Shown here in pieces: positions 1-5,042 of a stretch of DNA of 5,042 nt. The notes under the pieces were generated by a model. That model ran no database searches. It saw only the letters and a program-made list of their open reading frames with translations, and was not told the DNA's origin. Source of the DNA: Glacieibacterium sp964246975 (GTDB taxonomy: Bacteria > Pseudomonadota > Alphaproteobacteria > Sphingomonadales > Sphingomonadaceae). The first letter of the stretch is position 1, and each line of letters begins with the position of its first letter. The translations under genes were made by a program, and so were the position numbers. The stretch lies in contig CAXTSL010000128.1 of assembly GCA_964246975.1 (NCBI GenBank), forward strand, positions 1 through 5,042. Reading direction: 5' to 3'.

Positions 1-283
1 GAGGGCGGTGTTCGGCGCGCTCGCGGACCTGCTGGGCGGCGCGCACGAAGCAGCAGCCGCGCTCGGCGCGAATTGGGCGGCGGGGGCGGCGGCGCGAGCG
101 GGGTGGGGCCTTGCGGCGTCGACCGTACCGCCGCGTGCGCCGACCGTACTGCGTCCGCTCGCCGGGCTCGCCGCGCTGGGCCGCCGCGATATGGCGCGCG
201 CGGAAGGCGGACTGCAGTCCGAGCCCCGCGCCACGGCAGGACGCCAATGGCTGTTGTTGCGCGCGGCGCTGACGGGGCGCTGA
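1..283 (+). CDS. C-terminal end of a probable phytoene/squalene synthase-family protein (partial)
   Basis: The reading frame is open from the window's left edge (codon phase starts at base 2) to a TGA at 281-283, so only about the last 93 residues are seen and the true start lies outside. The piece is Ala/Leu/Arg-rich and ends with an R-P-L-x-x-L-A-x-L-x-R-R-D segment, then G-R-Q-W-x-L-L-R and a final L-T-G-R. That wording resembles the C-terminal tail of the phytoene/squalene synthase-like proteins annotated in sphingomonads, which belong to the family condensing two prenyl diphosphates head to head. The Asp-rich catalytic motifs of that family would lie upstream and cannot be checked, so the name rests on tail resemblance only. 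The EF-hand gene follows on the same strand after 42 bases, so the two could be cotranscribed. Confidence 0.5.
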   Translation, partial: RAVFGALADLLGGAHEAAAALGANWAAGAAARAGWGLAASTVPPRAPTVLRPLAGLAALGRRDMARAEGGLQSEPRATAGRQWLLLRAALTGR

Positions 284-325
284 CAGCGCGATTGCCGTGC
301 GCTAAGCCGATGCGGGGACACGGCA

Positions 326-829
326 ATGGGGGCGGGGATGATGCGGCGGTGGTTGGCGCTGGGGGCGATGCTGGTGGCGCTCGCGGTCGGTGTCTATGCG
401 TGGACGCGGACGCCCGCGCATGGCGAGGCCGCGCTGTCGGCCGCGAAGGCCGCCGGTCGGCCGATCCCGCCGGGCGAGGTCGCCACCCCCGCGCCGCTTA
501 TCGCCCCGGTCAGCGACGTGACGCCCGAGCAGCGCGAGGCACGGCGCTTCAACCGCTATGACAAGGACAAGAACGGCGGCATCACCCGCGACGAGTATTT
601 CGCCGCGCGCCGCAAGGCCTATGCCAAGCTCGACACCGATGGCGACGGCAAACTCAGCTTCGACGAATATGCAGCCAAGGCGTCGAAAAAGTTCACGACC
701 GCCGATGCCGACCGCGACGGCAAGCTCGCCGCCGCCGAGTTCGCGACAACGGCGATCAAGCGCAAGCCGCGCGTCGATAGTTGCCCGCCGCCCGACGCGC
801 TGCCCGCCGACGCCGATCGCGAGGGCTGA
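326..829 (+). CDS. Membrane-anchored or exported EF-hand calcium-binding protein
   Basis: The product has 167 residues. A hydrophobic stretch at about residues 9-26, preceded by Met-Arg-Arg, gives an N-terminal signal anchor or signal peptide, so the rest should face the periplasm; no clear signal-peptidase site was identified. Three canonical 12-residue EF-hand loops follow: D79-E90 (DKDKNGGITRDE), D103-E114 (DTDGDGKLSFDE) and D127-E138 (DADRDGKLAAAE), each with Asp/Asn at positions 1, 3 and 5, Gly at 6, Ile/Leu at 8 and Glu at 12. Calcium binding is therefore well supported; the partner or process is unknown. The tail is Pro-rich with one Cys (C153) and stops in DADREG, which resembles the first half of another loop. 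The ATG at 326 has GGGGA at 314-318, seven bases upstream; ATGs at 338 and 341 are alternatives that keep the signal segment. The stop is 3 bases from the stop of the convergent small gene. Confidence 0.85.
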   Translation: MGAGMMRRWLALGAMLVALAVGVYAWTRTPAHGEAALSAAKAAGRPIPPGEVATPAPLIAPVSDVTPEQREARRFNRYDKDKNGGITRDEYFAARRKAYAKLDTDGDGKLSFDEYAAKASKKFTTADADRDGKLAAAEFATTAIKRKPRVDSCPPPDALPADADREG

Positions 830-832
830 CGC

Positions 833-979
833 TCACTTTTTCTTCTTCGCCGCCGCGCCCTTCTTGCCGAGTTCGGACTGCGCCGCCGAGCTCTCGCGCG
901 GGTTGGATTTGCCCTCCTTGGCGGCCTTGGCGTTGGCTTTCTGCGCCGTCTCGCTGCCCCTGCCCTGCTTCTCGGCCAT
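833..979 (-). CDS. Small lysine-rich hydrophilic protein, 48 aa, unknown function
   Basis: Reading the minus strand from an ATG at 979-977 to a TGA at 835-833 gives 48 residues starting MAEKQGRGSETAQKANAKAA and ending in AAAKKKK. The composition is dominated by Lys, Ala, Gly, Ser, Glu and Gln, with no aromatic residues, no Cys and a basic tail. It looks intrinsically disordered, in the manner of small hydrophilins or stress-related proteins; that is composition only and no family was recognised. Reality is supported by a strong ribosome binding site (AGGAG at 991-987, seven bases before the ATG) and by fitting exactly into the gap between two other genes. It lies 39 bases downstream of trmFO on the same strand, so it may be the second gene of that transcript. 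A nucleic-acid- or ribosome-associated role would suit the charge but is a guess. Confidence 0.62.
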   Translation of the reverse strand: MAEKQGRGSETAQKANAKAAKEGKSNPRESSAAQSELGKKGAAAKKKK

Positions 980-986
980 CGTCGGT

Positions 987-991
987 CTCCT
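987..991 (-). promoter_or_regulatory. Ribosome binding site of the 48-aa gene
   Basis: AGGAG on the minus strand sits seven bases before the ATG at 979. The stretch AGGAGACCGACGATG differs by one base from the ribosome binding site and start of the methyltransferase gene (AGGAGACCGCCGATG at 2486-2500). This site is the main evidence that the short frame is translated. Confidence 0.65.
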
Positions 992-1018
992 GCGGAAAAG
1001 ACCCCCAATGCGCGACCG

Positions 1019-2353
1019 TCAGGCGGCGTTCCGCAGCGCCTCGGTTCCGAGCCATGCCGCGAACTCGGCGCGCGCCCGCGCCACCATCGCCGCCTTGCGC
1101 TCGCGCTTGTGCACCCGCTCGGGAAGCGGCGCGAACAGGCCGAAGTTGACGTTCATCGGCTGGTAGGTCGCCGCCTCAGCCCCGCCGGTGATGTGGCCGA
1201 GCAGCGCCCCCATCGCCGTCGTCGGCGGCGGCGGTTCGAGGGCCTCGCCCCGCGCCTCGGTAGCCGCGAAGCGCCCCGCCAGCAGACCGATGGCGGCACT
1301 CTCGACATAGCCCTCGCAGCCGGTGATCTGCCCCGCGAAACGCAGGCGCGGCTCGGTCTTGAGCCGCAGCCGCGCGTCGAGGAGTACCGGCGACTTGATG
1401 AAGGTGTTGCGGTGCAGCCCGCCGAGCCGCGCGAACTCGGCCTTCTCGAGACCCGGAATCATGCGAAACACCCGCACCTGCTCGCCGTGCTTGAGCTTGG
1501 TCTGGAAGCCGACAATGTTCCACAGCGTGCCGAGCGCATTGTCCTGGCGCAGCTGGACGACGGCGTAGGTCCCCTTGCCGGTACGCGGATCGCGCAGGCC
1601 CACGGGCTTCATCGGCCCGAAGCGCGGCGTGTCGCGGCCCAGTTCGGCCATGCGCTCGATGGGCATGCAGCCGTCGAAATAGGGGGTGCTCGCCTCCCAG
1701 TCCTTGAAGTCGGCCTTCTCGCCGCCGAGCATCGCGTCGATCAGTGCGCCATATTGTTCGCGGTCGAGCGGGCAGTTGAGATAGTCTTTCGTATCCCCCT
1801 TGTCCCAGCGAGACTGGAACCACGCGACCTCGCGATCGATCGAGTCGAAATGCACGACCGGCGCGATCGCGTCGAAGAAGGCGAGCGCATCCTCGCCGGT
1901 CAGCGCCTGGATTGTCGCGGCGAGCGGCGCGGCGGTCAGCGGCCCCGTCGCGACGATCACCGACGCCCACTCAGGCGGCGGCGCGTCGATGCGCTCACGG
2001 CGCAGCTCGATCAGCGGCTCGGCGGCAATCGCTGCGGTCACCGCATCGGCAAATGCATCGCGGTCGACCGCCAGCGCCGACCCGGCGGGCACCCGCGCCG
2101 CGTCCCCGCAGCGCAGGATCAGCGAGCCCGCATCGCGCATCTCCTGATGCAGCAGCCCGACCGCATTGCCGCTGGCGTCGTCGGAGCGGAAGCTGTTCGA
2201 GCACACGAGTTCGGCGAGCTTGTCGGTATGGTGCGCGTCGGTCCCCTCGACCCCGCGCATTTCGTGGAGGACGACAGGCACGCCGGCGCGCGCGCACTGC
2301 CACGCGGCCTCGGACCCGGCGAGGCCGCCGCCGATGATGTGGATGGGGGTCAT
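1019..2353 (-). CDS. trmFO: TrmFO: folate/FAD-dependent tRNA (uracil-54-C5)-methyltransferase
   Basis: TrmFO makes 5-methyluridine at position 54 of the tRNA T-loop, taking the methylene carbon from 5,10-methylenetetrahydrofolate and electrons from FADH2; it is cytosolic. The frame gives 444 residues, the usual length for the family. Visible marks are the FAD dinucleotide-binding motif GGGLAGSEAAW from G8, the LVCSNSFRSDDA segment with C51, and FDGCMPIERMAELG with C229. By alignment from memory, these cysteines correspond to the two functional cysteines described in Bacillus TrmFO. Further family wording includes PMKPVGLRDPRTGK, VGFQTKLKHGEQ, the C-terminal FAD segment GQITGCEGYVESAAIGLLAG and NVNFGLFAPL. 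The ATG at 2353 starts directly with MTPIHIIGGG, as in other family members; an in-frame ATG at 2416 would add 21 residues of noncoding character. There is no Shine-Dalgarno sequence, and a candidate -10 box lies so close that the mRNA may be leaderless. Confidence 0.97.
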   Translation of the reverse strand: MTPIHIIGGGLAGSEAAWQCARAGVPVVLHEMRGVEGTDAHHTDKLAELVCSNSFRSDDASGNAVGLLHQEMRDAGSLILRCGDAARVPAGSALAVDRDAFADAVTAAIAAEPLIELRRERIDAPPPEWASVIVATGPLTAAPLAATIQALTGEDALAFFDAIAPVVHFDSIDREVAWFQSRWDKGDTKDYLNCPLDREQYGALIDAMLGGEKADFKDWEASTPYFDGCMPIERMAELGRDTPRFGPMKPVGLRDPRTGKGTYAVVQLRQDNALGTLWNIVGFQTKLKHGEQVRVFRMIPGLEKAEFARLGGLHRNTFIKSPVLLDARLRLKTEPRLRFAGQITGCEGYVESAAIGLLAGRFAATEARGEALEPPPPTTAMGALLGHITGGAEAATYQPMNVNFGLFAPLPERVHKRERKAAMVARARAEFAAWLGTEALRNAA

Positions 2354-2359
2354 GGGGGG

Positions 2360-2388
2360 CGTATAGGACGGTGGGCGACAGGGGTCGA
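2360..2388 (-). promoter_or_regulatory. Candidate trmFO promoter, possibly giving a leaderless mRNA
   Basis: On the minus strand, TCGACC (2388-2383) and TATACG (2365-2360) are separated by exactly 17 bases; each matches the sigma-70-type -35 and -10 consensus at four of six positions. Six cytosines follow and then the trmFO ATG at 2353. Transcription would therefore begin at or next to the start codon, in keeping with the lack of a ribosome binding site there. Leaderless genes are well known in alphaproteobacteria such as Caulobacter. This is a prediction by eye. Confidence 0.42.
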
Positions 2389-2443
2389 CGGTTCTCCGCT
2401 GCGACAGGTCGTCCAATCTGGATGTTTCTTGTTTGTTTCGATT

Positions 2444-2472
2444 TGACGTCCAGACGTCTCAGACGCTACGAA
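2444..2472 (+). promoter_or_regulatory. Candidate promoter of the methyltransferase gene
   Basis: TTGACG at 2444-2449 matches a -35 box at five of six positions and is followed, after a 17-base spacer, by TACGAA at 2467-2472, a weak -10 box with three of six matches. The predicted start near 2479 would give a leader of about 18 bases containing the AAGGAG site. The stretch just upstream (2411-2450) is about 40% G+C, far below the surroundings, as expected for a promoter or for imported DNA. Confidence 0.42.
2445..2466. repeat. Tandem GACGTC palindromes in the promoter spacer (candidate operator)
   Basis: GACGTC occurs at 2445-2450 and again at 2453-2458, and a third GACG follows at 2462-2465, so the GACG unit repeats at steps of 8 and 9 bases. 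The second copy is part of the 8-base palindrome AGACGTCT (2452-2459), which overlaps the 11-base dyad CGTCT-C-AGACG (2455-2465). The cluster fills the spacer between the proposed -35 and -10 boxes of the methyltransferase gene, where bound protein or base methylation would affect transcription. A regulatory role is inferred from position and symmetry. Confidence 0.45.
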
Positions 2473-2484
2473 TGACTTGTCGCC

Positions 2485-2490
2485 AAGGAG
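2485..2490 (+). promoter_or_regulatory. Ribosome binding site that fixes the methyltransferase start
   Basis: AAGGAG ends seven bases before the ATG at 2498. It rules in favour of that ATG over the in-frame TTG at 2477, which lies upstream of this site and has none of its own. Confidence 0.75.
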
Positions 2491-2497
2491 ACCGCCG

Positions 2498-3628
2498 ATG
2501 TCGTTCGCACCGGGCCTGATCAGGGATTCGATCATCGGCTATATCGGGGCTGCCGGCGGCGAAGTGACCGTGCAGCAGGTCGCCGAGGCGGTGCGCGCCG
2601 ACCTTGGTGACGTTCCCGGGTCTTCGGTGCGTTCCTGCCTCAACCTCAACACGCCTTTGCAGTTCGAGCGAACGGAGCGTGGCCGCAGACTTCGCAGACC
2701 GGTGGTCGGTGAAGTCGAGCGGCGCGATTTTCCCGTACGATCACTTGGCGCAGCCAGTCTGGTTCAAGCCGATTGTTTCGACTGGCTAGAAGCACAGTCG
2801 GCCCGGTCCATCCATGCCGTGGTTACCGACCCGCCTTACGGCCTGGTCGAGTATAGCGAGAAGGAAACCGATAAGTTGCGCGCGGGTCGGGGCGGCACAT
2901 GGCGTATTCCACCGGCGTTCGATGGTCATCAGCGATCGCCATTGCCGCGCTTCACGACCCTCGACGACGCCGACCGGCGCAACCTGCATCATTTCTTTCA
3001 CCGTTTGGGCGTCGCGCTGATCCGCGTCCTCGTCCCCGGCGCTAATGTCGTCGTGGCGTCCAATCCCTTGCTGGCGCACATTGTCGCGGGCGCGATGGCC
3101 GGGGCGGGCCTCGAAATGCGCGGCACGATCGCGCGTCAGGTGATGACGATGCGCGGCGGCGACCGGCCCAAGAACGCGCACGACGAGTTCTCGGGTGTGT
3201 CGGTGATGCCGCGCTCGCAGTGGGAGCCCTGGGTCGTGCTGCGCGCCCCGCTCGAAGGGCGCGTGCAGGACAATCTGCGCCGCTGGGGGACGGGTGGCTT
3301 CCGGCGCCCGTCGGCGGAACGCCCCTTCGGCGACGTTATCCGGTCGTCGCCGACACCGGCGGCGGAGCGGCGACTGGCACCGCACCCGTCGCTCAAACCG
3401 CAGGCATTTATGCGCCAGCTGGTCCGTGCTGCTCTCCCGTTGGGGACAGGCGTAGTTCTCGATCCGTTTGCTGGGGCGGGATCGACGCTCGCGGCGGCGA
3501 ATTTTGTCGGTTACCGCAGCATCGGCGTCGAGCGCGACAAGGCGTTTTTCGAAATGGCGCAGGCTTCGGTCCCCAAACTAGCGGCTCTCAAGACTGCCGC
3601 TTCGCCCTCGATTTCGGACGCGGCTTGA
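2498..3628 (+). CDS. Beta-class DNA methyltransferase (N6-adenine or N4-cytosine) of a restriction-modification system, with N-terminal winged-helix-like domain
   Basis: The 376-residue product should transfer a methyl group from S-adenosylmethionine to an exocyclic amino group in a specific DNA site, protecting it from the neighbouring nuclease. Catalytic motif IV is TDPPYG (D111-Y114); DPPY favours N6-adenine, though N4-cytosine is not excluded. Motif X is HPSLKP (296-301) and SAM-binding motif I is LDPFAGAGST (321-330), followed by G-x-E at 343-345. The order IV, then a variable region of about 120-290, then X and I, defines the beta class. The variable region, including QWEPW and RRWGTGGFRRPS, is the likely target-recognition part. 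Residues 1-70 form a separate helical, winged-helix-like domain with PGSSVRSCLNLNTP (40-53) as the probable recognition helix. It is not the cell-cycle enzyme CcrM, which begins directly with the catalytic domain. Its last 41 bases overlap the convergent nuclease gene. Third-position A/T use seems higher than in trmFO or gyrA, hinting at transfer. Specificity cannot be read. Confidence 0.92.
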   Translation: MSFAPGLIRDSIIGYIGAAGGEVTVQQVAEAVRADLGDVPGSSVRSCLNLNTPLQFERTERGRRLRRPVVGEVERRDFPVRSLGAASLVQADCFDWLEAQSARSIHAVVTDPPYGLVEYSEKETDKLRAGRGGTWRIPPAFDGHQRSPLPRFTTLDDADRRNLHHFFHRLGVALIRVLVPGANVVVASNPLLAHIVAGAMAGAGLEMRGTIARQVMTMRGGDRPKNAHDEFSGVSVMPRSQWEPWVVLRAPLEGRVQDNLRRWGTGGFRRPSAERPFGDVIRSSPTPAAERRLAPHPSLKPQAFMRQLVRAALPLGTGVVLDPFAGAGSTLAAANFVGYRSIGVERDKAFFEMAQASVPKLAALKTAASPSISDAA

Positions 3629-4274
3629 GCAAAGTCCCGGTTCGGTCGCGCACAACGGCGGTCGGCTCCGCTCGCGGGACAAGATAAATCGGGTTGCGGC
3701 GCAACTTGGCGACACCGGCGGCGTGCAGCGTTGCCGTGCGCGTTCCCAACGGCCCTCGTCCGTTCGAGCGAAAGTCGTCCTTGGTCACTGCGGCAAGATA
3801 GACTTCGGTGAAGCGCATCGGCTCGCGTTCGGACGCGGGCTCGGTAGCATTATCGACGGCGTAGACGAACACGCACATCCACTGATCGCGCGCGCCGTGG
3901 GTGTCGACCGCGCCGCCGGGCTTGCGCGTGCTTTTGACCTCGATGCCCTGCGCCGCGGCGGCGACCGCGTCGTTCGGGTAGCGACCCCGCAGGACAAGAT
4001 CGGGGTGACCGTTAAAATGGCGGTTCTCGACCAGCGCGCGCGAAAAGCGCGCCAGCGAACCTGTGATCATGTCCGAGATCATTCCCGACAAGGCTGCCGG
4101 ACGCATCATGTCGTCGAGACGTTTCAGTCCTTTGCCGGCAAGCAATTCGTTTACGTCGCGGAAAAAATCGTACACGTCCTGCATCGCCGATGCGAAGTCG
4201 CTCAGCTTGAGTTCGTACACGAGGGTGGCGTTGGGGTTGAGCAGGCCTTGATCGACCGTCGCGAACTTTGCCAT
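3588..4274 (-). CDS. PD-(D/E)XK endonuclease, probable Type II restriction enzyme
   Basis: This 228-residue protein probably cuts unmethylated copies of the site modified by the convergent methyltransferase. The nuclease core is clear: P91-D92 in HPDLVLRGRYP, then after 19 residues the E112-V113-K114 strand in QGIEVKSTRKPGG, the classic metal-binding D...E-x-K arrangement. An acidic residue in the helix before it (E83 in FSRALVENRHF) could be a further metal ligand. After the core come HGARDQWMCVFVYAVDN (126-142) and an EVYLAAV strand, consistent with the rest of the fold. Residues 1-80 are mostly helical. The basic tail (RPKSRAKRQS) lies within the region shared with the methyltransferase gene. 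The ATG at 4274 is preceded by GGGGA at 4283-4279, spaced four bases; the frame continues upstream to 4406, but that part lacks protein-like character. No named restriction-enzyme family was recognised, so the target site is unknown; a Vsr-type or homing nuclease is less likely. Confidence 0.87.
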   Translation of the reverse strand: MAKFATVDQGLLNPNATLVYELKLSDFASAMQDVYDFFRDVNELLAGKGLKRLDDMMRPAALSGMISDMITGSLARFSRALVENRHFNGHPDLVLRGRYPNDAVAAAAQGIEVKSTRKPGGAVDTHGARDQWMCVFVYAVDNATEPASEREPMRFTEVYLAAVTKDDFRSNGRGPLGTRTATLHAAGVAKLRRNPIYLVPRAEPTAVVRDRTGTLLKPRPKSRAKRQS

Positions 4275-4444
4275 TTGTTCCCCGCCCGGACATTTGCGCC
4301 AAGAGTTTCCGATCCCTTGCCTAGCCCGCCACGTTGTGCCGGTCGAGGGTGCCGCCGCGTCCCGGAAAAACTGGCGTTTCGCCCTCGCAGCGCCTAGATG
4401 TGACACCTCCGCGACACGCTTCGCCCGACAGGTAGATTCCCCCC
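4275..4444. promoter_or_regulatory. Divergent intergenic region between the nuclease gene and gyrA
   Basis: This 170-base stretch must hold the promoters of both the nuclease gene (leftward) and gyrA (rightward). No gene, RNA or terminator is visible in it. The best rightward element is TAGATT at 4433-4438 (four of six matches to a -10 box), followed by six cytosines and the gyrA TTG; no good -35 box accompanies it. Leftward, CTCGAC with a weak TAGGCA about 18 bases on is the best pair seen and is poor. The nuclease promoter may be weak. Confidence 0.35.

Positions 4445-5042
<598 letters not shown>

Noticed and set aside
284..308. Short hairpin (AGCGC/GCGCT) after the first gene as a terminator
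   Set aside because: The stem is only five base pairs with a nine-base loop and no T tract, which is too weak to call in G+C-rich DNA.
2354..2416. Upstream ATG at 2416 extending TrmFO by 21 residues
   Set aside because: The extension is Arg/Pro-rich and unlike any TrmFO N-terminus, and it crosses the candidate promoter. The family begins just before the GGGLAG motif.
1109..2446. A 445-codon plus-strand frame opposite trmFO
   Set aside because: It is the antisense shadow of a complete, well-recognised gene. High G+C keeps such frames open, and the translation is Arg/Gly/His-rich with no family wording.
2477..2497. TTG start at 2477 for the methyltransferase
   Set aside because: The ATG at 2498 has AAGGAG at ideal spacing, whereas the TTG has no ribosome binding site.
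2498..3628. Methyltransferase as the cell-cycle enzyme CcrM
   Set aside because: CcrM begins with the catalytic domain and has a distinct C-terminal domain. This protein has an N-terminal winged-helix-like domain, ends soon after motif I, and is paired with a nuclease.
3723..4397. A 224-codon plus-strand frame opposite the nuclease gene
   Set aside because: The minus-strand frame carries the clear PD...E-x-K core. The plus frame has no recognisable domain.

Overview
The window is about two-thirds G+C overall. Its gene content looks alphaproteobacterial, most likely a sphingomonad-type bacterium: TrmFO instead of TrmA, a GyrA with the alphaproteobacterial wording of the breakage domain, and what looks like the tail of a phytoene/squalene synthase-family gene. 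This placement is from recognised protein wording and base composition only; no database search was possible.

Layout, left to right. (1) Positions 1-283, +: C-terminal end of a probable phytoene/squalene synthase-family protein. (2) 326-829, +: a membrane-anchored protein with three canonical EF-hand calcium loops. (3) 833-979, -: a 48-residue Lys/Ala/Gly-rich gene with a very good ribosome binding site, meeting the EF-hand gene tail to tail with 3 bases between stops and lying 39 bases downstream of trmFO. (4) 1019-2353, -: trmFO, complete. (5) 2354-2497: a divergent intergenic region with a partly AT-rich core, a candidate leaderless trmFO promoter, and a candidate promoter for the next gene with tandem GACGTC palindromes in its spacer. 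(6) 2498-3628, +: a beta-class DPPY DNA methyltransferase with an extra N-terminal winged-helix-like domain. (7) 3588-4274, -: a 228-residue PD-(D/E)XK endonuclease, convergent with the methyltransferase and overlapping it by 41 bases. (8) 4275-4444: divergent promoter region with no gene. (9) 4445-5042, +: N-terminal 199 codons of gyrA, with a TTG start and running off the window.

Functionally, genes 6 and 7 form a compact Type II-like restriction-modification pair set between two housekeeping genes (trmFO, gyrA). No controller (C) gene is present. The methyltransferase's N-terminal DNA-binding-like domain, the palindromes in its own promoter, and the antisense overlap of the two genes are the visible candidates for controlling their relative expression. 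This pair is the accessory element of the window and the best candidate for something undescribed. No integrase, transposase, tRNA, rRNA, CRISPR array or convincing intrinsic terminator was found.
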